Of a stretch of DNA of 64,000 nt, positions 49,388-57,294 are shown in pieces; position 1 is the stretch's first letter; the number at the start of each line of letters is the position of its first letter. Origin of the DNA: Streptomyces gilvus. GTDB taxonomy: Bacteria > Actinomycetota > Actinomycetes > Streptomycetales > Streptomycetaceae. A program made the position numbers and the translations under genes. Below the pieces are notes generated by a model. It worked only from the letters and a program-made list of their open reading frames with translations, had not been told where the DNA came from and searched no databases. The stretch covers positions 1-64,000 of the forward strand of contig NZ_JAKWBE010000019.1 in assembly GCF_022513565.1 (NCBI RefSeq), given 5' to 3'.

Positions 49388-51487
49388 ATGAGTGCGGAGG
49401 CCACGAATCCCGCGACCCCAGGTCCGGTATCGAGCCCGGCGGCGCGCTGGCGGGCGCGGATCGACCTGCGCCGCCTGGGACGCGCCGCCCTGCTCGGCCC
49501 CGCCGGCCGTGACCGGTTGCCCGACGCCATCAGCCATGTCGTCGACGCGCACCGCGCGCACCACCCGAGCGCCGATCTCGACCCCCTGCGCCGCGCCTAT
49601 GTGCTGGCCGAGTCCTCGCACCGCGGCCAGATGCGCAAGAGCGGCGAGCCGTACATCACGCACCCTCTCGCCGTCACCCTGATCCTCGCCGAACTCGGCG
49701 CCGAGACGACGACCCTGACGGCCTCTCTGCTCCACGACACCGTCGAGGACACCGACGTGACGCTGGATCAGGTGGGAGAGCAGTTCGGCGCTGAGGTCCG
49801 CTATCTCGTCGACGGCGTCACCAAGTTGGAGAAGGTCGACTACGGCGCCGCCGCCGAGCCCGAGACCTTCCGCAAGATGCTGGTCGCCGCCGGCAGCGAC
49901 GTCCGAGTGATGTCGATCAAACTCGCGGACCGACTGCACAACATGCGGACCCTCGGTGTCATGCGTCCCGAGAAACAGGCCCGCATCGCCAAGGTCACCC
50001 GGGACGTCCTCATCCCGCTCGCCGAACGGCTCGGCGTCCAGGCGCTCAAGACCGAGCTGGAGGACCTGGTCTTCGCGATCCTGCACCCCGAGGAGTACGA
50101 GCGCACGCGGGAGTTGATCGTCGACAACGCCTCCCGCGCGGACGACCCGCTCGCCGACATCGCCGACGAGGTGCGCGGCGTGCTGCGCGACGCCGACATC
50201 CCGGCCGAAGTCGTGATCCGGCCACGGCACTTCGTCTCCGTGCACCGGGTCGCCCGCAAGCGCGGAGAGCTGCGCGGCGCGGACTTCGGCCGACTGCTCG
50301 TCCTCGTCAACGAGGACGCGGACTGTTACGGCGTCCTCGGCGAACTGCACACCTGTATGACGCCCGTCGTCTCCGAGTTCAAGGACTTCATCGCGGTACC
50401 GAAGTTCAACCTGTACCAGTCGCTGCACACCGCGGTCGCCCGCCAGGACGGGCAGGTCGCCGAAGTCCTCATCCGTACCCACCAGATGCACAAGGTCGCC
50501 GAGGCGGGCGTCATCGCGCTCGGCAACCCGTACGCGCCTGCCCCCGACGACCCGGCCGACGGCGAACGCGCCGACCCCACCCGGCCCGGCTGGCTCTCCC
50601 GCCTCCTCGACTGGCAGGAGGCTGCTCCCGACACCGACACGTTCTGGTCCACCCTGCGGGAGGACCTCGCCCAGGACCGCGAGATCACCGTCTTCCGCCC
50701 CGACGGCGGCACGCTGGGCCTGCCCGAGGGCGCCACCTGCGTCGACGCCGCGTACGCGCAGTACGGCGAGGACGCGCACGCGTGCATCGGCGCCCGCGTG
50801 AACGGCCGCCTGGCGACGCTGAGCACGGTGCTGCAGGACGGCGACACCGTCCAGCTGCTCATGGGGCAGGACCCTGCCTCCGAGCCCTCCAGGGAGTGGC
50901 TGGAGCACGCCCACACGCCGGCCGCGCGCATCGCCATCCAGCGCTGGCTGGCGGCGCATCCGGCGCACACGGACACCGAGGAGGACGCCGAGCCCTCCTC
51001 CGCTCCCCGGCCCACGCCCGAGGGGGCGGTCGCCCGGCCCCTCGTGGACGTCATCGTCGATCAGCCCGACGCGACCGTACGGCTGGCCGGCTGCTGCACG
51101 CCCGTGCCGCCCGACGAGGTCACCGGGTTCGCCGTGCGCGGTGGAGTGGTGACCGTTCACCGGGTCGAATGCGCCGCCGTGGCGCGGATGAAGAGCGGGG
51201 GGCGCGCGGAGGTCGGGGTGCGCTGGGGCGACACCACGGAGTGCCGGGTCACCCTGCTCGCCGAATCGTTCGTCCGCCCGCACCTCCTGGCGGACCTCAC
51301 GGAGGCGATGGCGCTCGAGGGCGCCGAGATCGTCTCCGCGACCATCGAGCCCCCGACCCAGCAACGCGTCCGGCACACCTACACCGTCCAACTCCCCGAC
51401 GCGGCCCTCCTGCCGGCCCTCATGCGCGCCATGCGCAACGTGCCCGGCGTCTACGACGTGAACCGAACCCAGCCGCACCCTGCGTGA
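49388..51487 (+). CDS. rshA: RelA/SpoT homologue RshA
   Basis: The 699-residue (p)ppGpp-metabolising protein has an HD hydrolase domain that looks intact: THPLAVTLILAELG, HDTVEDTD, IKLADRLHNMRTL. The synthetase domain keeps SEFKDFIAVPKFNLYQSLHT but has lost other signatures: the usual GIR reads RLL, and EVQIRT reads EVLIRT without the following HWKYK. TGS and ACT domains follow (ITVFRPDGGTLGLPEGATCV; CRVTLLAESFVRPHLL). ATG 49388 has GGAGGTG upstream. S. coelicolor has rshA beside the main relA, as I recall. Confidence 0.9.
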   Translation: MSAEATNPATPGPVSSPAARWRARIDLRRLGRAALLGPAGRDRLPDAISHVVDAHRAHHPSADLDPLRRAYVLAESSHRGQMRKSGEPYITHPLAVTLILAELGAETTTLTASLLHDTVEDTDVTLDQVGEQFGAEVRYLVDGVTKLEKVDYGAAAEPETFRKMLVAAGSDVRVMSIKLADRLHNMRTLGVMRPEKQARIAKVTRDVLIPLAERLGVQALKTELEDLVFAILHPEEYERTRELIVDNASRADDPLADIADEVRGVLRDADIPAEVVIRPRHFVSVHRVARKRGELRGADFGRLLVLVNEDADCYGVLGELHTCMTPVVSEFKDFIAVPKFNLYQSLHTAVARQDGQVAEVLIRTHQMHKVAEAGVIALGNPYAPAPDDPADGERADPTRPGWLSRLLDWQEAAPDTDTFWSTLREDLAQDREITVFRPDGGTLGLPEGATCVDAAYAQYGEDAHACIGARVNGRLATLSTVLQDGDTVQLLMGQDPASEPSREWLEHAHTPAARIAIQRWLAAHPAHTDTEEDAEPSSAPRPTPEGAVARPLVDVIVDQPDATVRLAGCCTPVPPDEVTGFAVRGGVVTVHRVECAAVARMKSGGRAEVGVRWGDTTECRVTLLAESFVRPHLLADLTEAMALEGAEIVSATIEPPTQQRVRHTYTVQLPDAALLPALMRAMRNVPGVYDVNRTQPHPA

Positions 51488-51647
51488 TCCACGGCCGCCC
51501 GCCTGACGCCCGCCACGCGCGCGTGGCCATTGCGCTGCGCGCGGCTACGCGCTTTTGGCCCGACGTCGTGTATGGCCCTTGGGCATGGGCTCGTACGGCG
51601 CACATGCCTGGCACGCGCTGAAGTGGAGGGGTTTGTGGGTTGGCGCG

Positions 51648-51905
51648 CGGTGAAGTACGGCCGAGCGCGAGGTGCGAACCCGTCGTGCGGCGGAGGTGGC
51701 TGGCTTGTGGTGGCCGTGAGCGGCATCCGGCATGCACGCTCGGCGTGAGGTGTGCGGGGCAACGTGGGTATGCAGGCACGCGTGCGTGCTGTGGATGCCG
51801 GAGGGCGTGCGGTGAAGTAAAGGGGATTGCGACGTGCGAGCCCGGCGTGCGGCGGAAGCGACCAGCGTGGGTGCGCGCTCGGCGTGGTGGGTGCAGGGCA
51901 GCCGT
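51648..51905 (+). repeat. two imperfect direct repeats, spacing 162 bp
   Basis: Copy 1 begins CGGTGAAGTA at 51648, copy 2 at 51810. Shared blocks in the same order are GTGCGA(A/G)CCCG, GTGCGGCGGA and GCTCGGCGTG. The spacing is 162 bases; identity is partial, so the duplication is old. Confidence 0.5.
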
Positions 51906-52082
51906 ATGGCGTGCAGGACGGGCGCGGAGGCTGCGGGTCGGCGTGCGGCGGGCGCACAGGCGTGGGCGTGCGGAAGGGGCGGCTGTCGGACGACGTGCGG
52001 CGGGCACGGCGGACGGGAGGACTGCTGGGCACGCGGGGCGTGCAGGGCGGGACGGCGTGCGTAGCCCAGGCGGGTCTCCCTC

Positions 52083-52230
52083 CTCGGCGTCTTCGGCTTC
52101 AGGGCCGCCCCGAGCATGGTCACCCGCGTCACCGACCAGGCCCACGGCGTCCCCCTGGCCGCCAACGCCAACGTCTCAGCCCTCCAACATCGGCAACGCC
52201 GTCGGCGCCTGGCTCGGTGGCCTGGCCATC
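52083..52230 (+). pseudogene. MFS transporter C-terminal relic with frameshift
   Basis: One frame reads LGVFGFRAAPSMVTRVTDQA then HGVPLAANANVS; a second frame continues SNIGNAVGAWLGGLAI. Together they match the late-helix region (A-x-NIGNA-x-GAWLGG) of drug-efflux/sugar-efflux MFS proteins. A frameshift lies near 52180, and nothing recognisable remains on either side. Confidence 0.65.
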
Positions 52231-52374
52231 CGCTCGCGGGCGGGGCGGCGTGCTGCTAGCGGTGTGCGGGGAAGGCCGCGGCGTGTGGCGCTTGCGTGCG
52301 CGCTCTCGACCCGTTCGGGTGGTGTGGACGCGCGTCGGCTCTGTGGGGCGCTTGCGCGCTGGTAGCCGTGGTTC

Positions 52375-53901
52375 ATGCTGCTCACCCCCCGCGCTCTGGC
52401 GGTCCCCACGCGCACGCGTGCCGTCGCCCCCCGCACCGGAAAGCCCCGCCGGCTCAAGGCGGCCGCGCTGCTCGCCTCCGCCGTCTCCGTCTGCCTTCTC
52501 GCCGCGAGCGCCCCGCCGGCCCCCCTGGGCCTCGGTGACCGCCTCTTCCCGTACCTCGGCAACCCGGAGTACGACGTGGCGTCGTACGACCTCTCCTTCA
52601 CGTATTCCGGCTCCAACAGCAAGCCCCTGCAGGCGGTCACCACGATCGACGCCTGGACCACCCGGGACCTGGACCGCCTGAACCTCGACTTCGCGCACGG
52701 CAAGGTCGAGTCCGTCGAGGTCGACGGCGAGCCCGCCTCGTTCGCCGGCGCCGGCGAGGACCTCGTCGTCACGCCCGAGGAACCGCTGCGGGAGGGCAGC
52801 TGGACGCGGATCACCGTGCGGCACACCAGCGACCCCACAGGGTCCGGGGGCGAGGACGGCGGTTGGGTGCGCACCTCTGACGGCCTCGCCATGGCCAATC
52901 AGGCCGACGCCGCGCACCTGGTGTTCCCGTGCAACGACCACCCCTCCGACAAGGCGATGTTCACCATCCGGATCACCGCCCCGAACGGCTACACGGCCGT
53001 CGCCAACGGCCTGCCCGCCGGCGTCGACCGCATCGGCAGCTCCACCACATGGACCTACCGCACCCAGCACCCGATGGCCACCGAGCTCGCCCAGGTGTCG
53101 ATCGGCCGCTCCACCGTGCTGCACCGCGAGGGGCCCCACGGCCTGCCCGTACGCGACGTCGTCCCCACCGAGGACGTCAAGGTGCTCGAACCCTGGCTCG
53201 CCAGAACGCCCGACCAGATCGCCTGGATGGAGAGCAAGGTCGGCCCGTACCCCTTCGAGACGTACGGCGTTCTCATGGCCCAGGCCACCACCGGCTTCGA
53301 ACTCGAGACGCAGACACTCTCTCTCTTCGAGAGAGAGCTCTTCACCGAGCCCGCCTACCCCAAGTGGTACGTCGAGTCGATCATGGTGCACGAGCTGTCC
53401 CACCAGTGGTTCGGCGACAGCGTCAGCCCCCGCACCTGGTCCGACGTGTGGCTCAACGAGGGCCACGCCACGTGGTACGAGGCCCTGTACGCGGAGGAGA
53501 AGGCCGGCAAGCCCATGGAGGCGCGCATGAAGGCCGCGTACGCCGCCTCCGACCGCTGGCGCGCGGCCGGTGGCCCCCCGGCCGCCCCCAAGGCACCCGC
53601 CCCCGGCCAGAAGATCAGCCTCTTCCGGCCGAACGTCTACGACGGCGCCGCCCTCGCCCTCTACGCCCTGCGCCAGGAGATCGGCCGCGAGCGTTTCGAA
53701 CGCCTCGAACGCGCCTGGGTGGCCCTGCACCGCGACGGCACCGCCACCACCGCCGACTTCGAACGGCTCGCCTCCGACATCTCCGGACGTGACCTCGGCG
53801 GCTTCTTCAAGGCCTGGCTGTACGGCGAGAAGACCCCGCCCATGCCCGGCCACCCGGACTGGACGTCCGTTCCGCCTGCCAAGGCGGGGGCGCGGAAATA
53901 A
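52375..53901 (+). CDS. secreted M1-family metallopeptidase
   Basis: The 508-residue zinc aminopeptidase-like protein carries HELSH (His339, Glu340, His343) and the third ligand Glu362 in LNEG, the M1 pattern. A substrate-binding TTGFELETQTLS replaces GAMEN. The N-terminus (about 1-45) is Arg-rich followed by a hydrophobic signal segment (ALLASAVSVCLLAASAPPAP), so it is probably secreted. It lacks the long C-terminal helical domain of PepN, ending about 110 residues after the zinc site. ATG 52375 gives the signal peptide; no strong ribosome site is visible. Confidence 0.87.
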   Translation: MLLTPRALAVPTRTRAVAPRTGKPRRLKAAALLASAVSVCLLAASAPPAPLGLGDRLFPYLGNPEYDVASYDLSFTYSGSNSKPLQAVTTIDAWTTRDLDRLNLDFAHGKVESVEVDGEPASFAGAGEDLVVTPEEPLREGSWTRITVRHTSDPTGSGGEDGGWVRTSDGLAMANQADAAHLVFPCNDHPSDKAMFTIRITAPNGYTAVANGLPAGVDRIGSSTTWTYRTQHPMATELAQVSIGRSTVLHREGPHGLPVRDVVPTEDVKVLEPWLARTPDQIAWMESKVGPYPFETYGVLMAQATTGFELETQTLSLFERELFTEPAYPKWYVESIMVHELSHQWFGDSVSPRTWSDVWLNEGHATWYEALYAEEKAGKPMEARMKAAYAASDRWRAAGGPPAAPKAPAPGQKISLFRPNVYDGAALALYALRQEIGRERFERLERAWVALHRDGTATTADFERLASDISGRDLGGFFKAWLYGEKTPPMPGHPDWTSVPPAKAGARK

Positions 53902-54035
53902 GGCGATGACGAGACGTCCCGTACCGTGCGACCATCTTCTGGCCGGCGCGGCACGGGACACGGGAATCTCCCGGGGTACTCGTGCGTTGTGCAGTACGAC
54001 GCCGCAGACTCCGTGCCCATCGACGTAAGGATCCA

Positions 54036-55529
54036 ATGACCTCCTCTTCATCCTTTTCCCAGGACACGCAGCGCTTCGCGCACACCCATCCCGAAGGTCT
54101 TCGGGCCGATGCCCTGATGGAAGAGGACGTCGCCTGGAGCCACGAGATCGACGGAGAGCGGGACGGCGACCAGTTCGACCGCTCGGAGCGCGCGGCCCTG
54201 CGCCGTGTCGCCGGGCTCTCCACCGAGCTCCAGGACGTCACCGAGGTCGAGTACCGACAGCTCCGGCTGGAGCGGGTCGTCCTCGTCGGCGTCTGGACCT
54301 CCGGGACCGCCCAGGACGCGGACAACTCCCTCGCGGAGCTCGCCGCCCTCGCCGAGACCGCCGGCGCGCTCGTGCTCGACGGCGTGATCCAGCGCCGCAG
54401 CGAGCCCGACGCGGCGACGTACATCGGCTCCGGCAAGGCGGTCGAGCTGCGGGACATCGTCGTCGAGACCGGCGCCGACACCGTGATCTGCGACGGTGAG
54501 CTGAGCCCCGGCCAGCTCATCCACCTCGAGGACGTCGTCAAGGTCAAGGTCATCGACCGTACGGCCCTGATCCTGGACATCTTCGCCCAGCACGCCAAGT
54601 CCCGGGAGGGCAAGGCGCAGGTCGCGCTCGCGCAGATGCAGTACATGCTGCCAAGGCTGCGAGGCTGGGGTCAGTCGCTGTCGCGGCAGATGGGCGGCGG
54701 CAAGGGCGGCGGCCTCGCCACCCGTGGTCCCGGTGAGACCAAGATCGAGACGGACCGGCGGCGGATCCGCGAGAAGATGGCGAAGATGCGCCGGGAGATC
54801 GCGGAGATGAAGACCGGCCGCGAGATCAAGCGCCAGGAGCGCAAGCGCAACAAGGTGCCGTCGGTCGCCATCGCCGGTTACACCAACGCCGGCAAGTCCT
54901 CCCTGCTCAACCGCCTCACGGGCGCGGGCGTGCTGGTCGAGAACGCCCTGTTCGCGACGCTGGACCCGACCGTGCGCCGGGCCGAGACTCCGAGCGGCCG
55001 GCTGTACACGCTGGCGGACACCGTCGGCTTCGTACGGCATCTGCCACACCACCTGGTCGAGGCGTTCCGCTCCACCATGGAGGAGGTCGGCGAGTCCGAC
55101 CTGATCCTGCACGTGGTGGACGGCTCGCACCCGAACCCGGAGGAGCAGCTGGCCGCCGTGCGCGAGGTGATCAGGGACGTCGGCGCCGTCGACCTGCCGG
55201 AGATCGTCGTGATCAACAAGGCGGACGCGGCCGACCCCCTGACCCTGCAGCGGCTGCTGCGGGTCGAGAAGCGTTCGATCGCCGTCTCGGCGCGTACCGG
55301 CCAGGGCATCGCGGAACTGCTCGCCCTCATCGACAACGAGCTGCCCCGCCCGTCCGTCGAGATCGAGGCACTGGTGCCGTACACCCACGGCAAGCTGGTG
55401 GCACGCGCGCACGACGAGGGCGAGGTGATCTCCGAGGAGCACACCCCGGAGGGCACCCTGCTCAAGGCGCGGGTGCACGAGGAGCTGGCGGCGGACCTCG
55501 CCCCGTACGTGCCCGTCCCCGCGGTCTGA
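54036..55529 (+). CDS. hflX: ribosome-associated GTPase HflX
   Basis: The 497-residue GTPase splits or rescues stalled ribosomes, notably after heat or antibiotic stress. It has the HflX N-terminal domain with TYIGSGKAVELR, a basic coiled region (GGGKGGGLATRGPGETKIET), and the G domain with GYTNAGKSSLLN, DTVGFVRHLP and NKAD. ATG 54036 has TAAGG upstream. The C-terminal extension of about 60 residues is normal for actinobacteria. A terminator follows. Confidence 0.93.
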   Translation: MTSSSSFSQDTQRFAHTHPEGLRADALMEEDVAWSHEIDGERDGDQFDRSERAALRRVAGLSTELQDVTEVEYRQLRLERVVLVGVWTSGTAQDADNSLAELAALAETAGALVLDGVIQRRSEPDAATYIGSGKAVELRDIVVETGADTVICDGELSPGQLIHLEDVVKVKVIDRTALILDIFAQHAKSREGKAQVALAQMQYMLPRLRGWGQSLSRQMGGGKGGGLATRGPGETKIETDRRRIREKMAKMRREIAEMKTGREIKRQERKRNKVPSVAIAGYTNAGKSSLLNRLTGAGVLVENALFATLDPTVRRAETPSGRLYTLADTVGFVRHLPHHLVEAFRSTMEEVGESDLILHVVDGSHPNPEEQLAAVREVIRDVGAVDLPEIVVINKADAADPLTLQRLLRVEKRSIAVSARTGQGIAELLALIDNELPRPSVEIEALVPYTHGKLVARAHDEGEVISEEHTPEGTLLKARVHEELAADLAPYVPVPAV

Positions 55530-55539
55530 CCGACAGCGC

Positions 55540-55576
55540 GAAGGCCCGCCCCCGAATGGTCGGAGGGCGGGCCTTC
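55540..55576. terminator. terminator after hflX
   Basis: GAAGGCCCGCCC and GGGCGGGCCTTC form a perfect 12-bp stem with a 13-base loop, 11 bases after the hflX stop. It is symmetric enough to work for the opposing protease-tail strand too. Confidence 0.85.
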
Positions 55577-55590
55577 GGCATGTCCCGGGA

Positions 55591-55740
55591 TCACCGACCG
55601 ACGTACGCCCTGCTCATGTTCTGGTAGAGCGTCTCGGCACCCTTACCGAGCTGCGGACCCGCGAGCCAGGTGTTGGTGGTCGGGCCGATCGAGGTGTTCG
55701 ACACCAGTTGCGCCCGCCCCGGAGCGACACCACTATGCCC
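55591..55740 (-). pseudogene. duplicated C-terminal fragment of the adjacent serine protease
   Basis: The reading frame ends QLVSNTSIGPTTNTWLAGPQ, then LGKGAETLYQNMSRAYVGR, matching the C-terminus of the intact protease upstream (ALVSNTSIGPVSSGWLAGPR). Only about 45 codons of similarity remain; the catalytic part is absent. It lies 80 bases beyond the intact gene's stop, consistent with a tandem duplication whose body was lost. Confidence 0.75.
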
Positions 55741-55758
55741 GCGCGGTTGAGGGCGAAC

Positions 55759-55800
55759 GGGGACGGGACGGTGAAGGTTTCTGTGAGGCGCCCCGTCCCC
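55759..55800 (-). terminator. hairpin after the serine protease gene
   Basis: GGGGACGGG and CCCGTCCCC form a perfect 9-bp stem, 20 bases beyond the protease stop and before the tail fragment. Confidence 0.65.
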
Positions 55801-55819
55801 GCCTGTGCCTACCGGCCGG

Positions 55820-57052
55820 TCACTGACCGGCGAACTTCTTGCTCACGGATGCGTAGACGCCCTTGGCCACGTCGCCCAGCCTCGGTCCCGCCAGCCAGCC
55901 CGAACTGACCGGTCCGATCGAGGTGTTCGACACCAGCGCGGGCTTGCCGTCCGAGCCGGTCTCGACCCAGCCGCCGCCGGAGGAACCGCCGGTCATGGTG
56001 CAGCCGATGCGGTACATCGTCGGAACCGAGGCGTTGAGCGACAGCCGACCCGGCTTGTCCGTGCACCGGTACATCTTCTGTCCGTCGAACGGCGCCGCAG
56101 CCGGGTAACCGGTCGCGGTGATGCTGGGAACCTTCGGCACCGCCGGGGCGTTGAAGTTCACAGGAAGCGCCGAACCGACCGTCTCCTGAAGTGACTTGCC
56201 GTTGCCGCCCTTCTCCGGCGTCACATGGATGACGGCGTAGTCGTACGGTGCCCCGTCGCCGCCCGTCTCACCGCCCTGCTCGATCCACTGCTGCGAGGTC
56301 TGCGCCCAGTCGGCCCACCAGACGCCGTACGGTGCCACCTGCTCCCGGGTGGCGTTCTGCAGCTCGGCCGCCGTCCTGCCCGAGTCGTTGTACGACGGCA
56401 CGAAGGCGATGTTTCGGTACCAGCCGCCCTTCTTGCCGGCGTGCACGCAGTGCCCCGCCGTCCAGATGAGGTTGGACTTGCCGGGGTGGGCCGGGTCCTC
56501 CACGACCGTCGCCGAACAGACCATCGTGCCCTGGGGGGAGTCGAAGAACACCTTGCCGGAGGTCGCCGCGTTGGCGTGGTACGTAGGCGCGACGGCCTTC
56601 GCGTCCACCGGCGCGGGCGTCGGGTCGGTCACGCCCTGGTCACCGGAGAGGTCGTTGCTGTCGACACTCTTGTCCGGGTCGTTCGCCCGCCGCATCCGGT
56701 CCGTGTTCCACAGCCCTTTGATGATCGGGTTGATGAAATCGTCGGCCTCGCGCAGCCAGTCGTCCTTGTTCCAGTTCTTCCACGCGCCGTTCTTCCACTT
56801 GTCGATGTCGATCCCGTGCTCTTTGAGCTTCTTCCTGATGTCGTCCGGGATCTTGATCTTGCCGTCTCCGCTGCTCGCGGTGTCGGACGCGGACGCGGAG
56901 GACTGACCGCCCGCGTTGGTGTCGTCACCGTTGCACGCGGTGGCGGTGAGCGCCAGCACGGAGGAGAGCGCTATGGCGGCGAACACGGGGGTGGTTCTGC
57001 GACCCGCACCCCTGCCTCGCCGGACGTGGAACGACGGCCGTGTGGATCGCAT
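55820..57052 (-). CDS. secreted trypsin-like serine protease
   Basis: The 410-residue protein has a signal peptide (AAIALSSVLALTATAC) with Cys40 placed like a lipoprotein cysteine, although the -3 residue is Ala rather than Leu. The trypsin-fold domain starts near residue 155. Candidate triad: His in WTAGHCVHAG, Asp in YDYAVIHV, Ser in GGSSGGGW. Residues 45-150 are a Lys/Asp-rich propeptide-like stretch. A twin-Arg stretch lies near the N-terminus. The target is unknown; similar proteins are abundant in Streptomyces. Confidence 0.88.
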   Translation of the reverse strand: MRSTRPSFHVRRGRGAGRRTTPVFAAIALSSVLALTATACNGDDTNAGGQSSASASDTASSGDGKIKIPDDIRKKLKEHGIDIDKWKNGAWKNWNKDDWLREADDFINPIIKGLWNTDRMRRANDPDKSVDSNDLSGDQGVTDPTPAPVDAKAVAPTYHANAATSGKVFFDSPQGTMVCSATVVEDPAHPGKSNLIWTAGHCVHAGKKGGWYRNIAFVPSYNDSGRTAAELQNATREQVAPYGVWWADWAQTSQQWIEQGGETGGDGAPYDYAVIHVTPEKGGNGKSLQETVGSALPVNFNAPAVPKVPSITATGYPAAAPFDGQKMYRCTDKPGRLSLNASVPTMYRIGCTMTGGSSGGGWVETGSDGKPALVSNTSIGPVSSGWLAGPRLGDVAKGVYASVSKKFAGQ

Positions 57053-57168
57053 GGTCTGAACTCCCCCTGAGATGAACGCGCCGGGCTTCTGGCGAACCGG
57101 CCCGGCTGCCGTACCGGGCCGTGTGGAACGGCATCACACACTATGCGCTCGCTGTGGGGGACTCCCGA

Positions 57169-57187
57169 CGGAACGGCAACGGTTCCG
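57169..57187 (+). promoter_or_regulatory. inverted repeat upstream of the siderophore locus
   Basis: CGGAAC-N7-GTTCCG lies about 110 bases before the first gene and could be an operator. It does not match the DmdR/IdeR iron box. Confidence 0.35.
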
Positions 57188-57294
57188 TCACGGAAAGGAT
57201 CTTGAAGCGTCCCGTAACCCGGTGCGGCGAAGGGGGTTGTAGCGGTGGGGGTTCTGCTGTCCGTGGGCGGTCCCCGGCGGGAGGACATGAGGTC

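Larger units (their letters stand above)
51488..52374. other. decayed non-coding gap between rshA and the peptidase gene
   Basis: No intact gene is supported. Frames on both strands are Arg/Pro/His-rich and repetitive. Two imperfect copies of a roughly 110-base unit start with CGGTGAAGTA at 51648 and 51810 and share GCGTGCGGCGGA and GCTCGGCGTG stretches. The right end holds a relic of an MFS transporter (52083-52230, listed separately). The + strand is unusually rich in GTG/CGTGCG words. Confidence 0.65.

Noticed and set aside
51420..52171. Two minus-strand frames of 200-240 codons in the rshA-peptidase gap
   Set aside because: Arg/Pro/His/Thr-rich with internal repetition caused by the DNA repeats; no ribosome site, and they run across the MFS relic.
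57053..57294. Iron box (DmdR1/IdeR type) before the siderophore locus
   Set aside because: No TTAGGTTAGGCTAACCTAA-like sequence is present in the gap.
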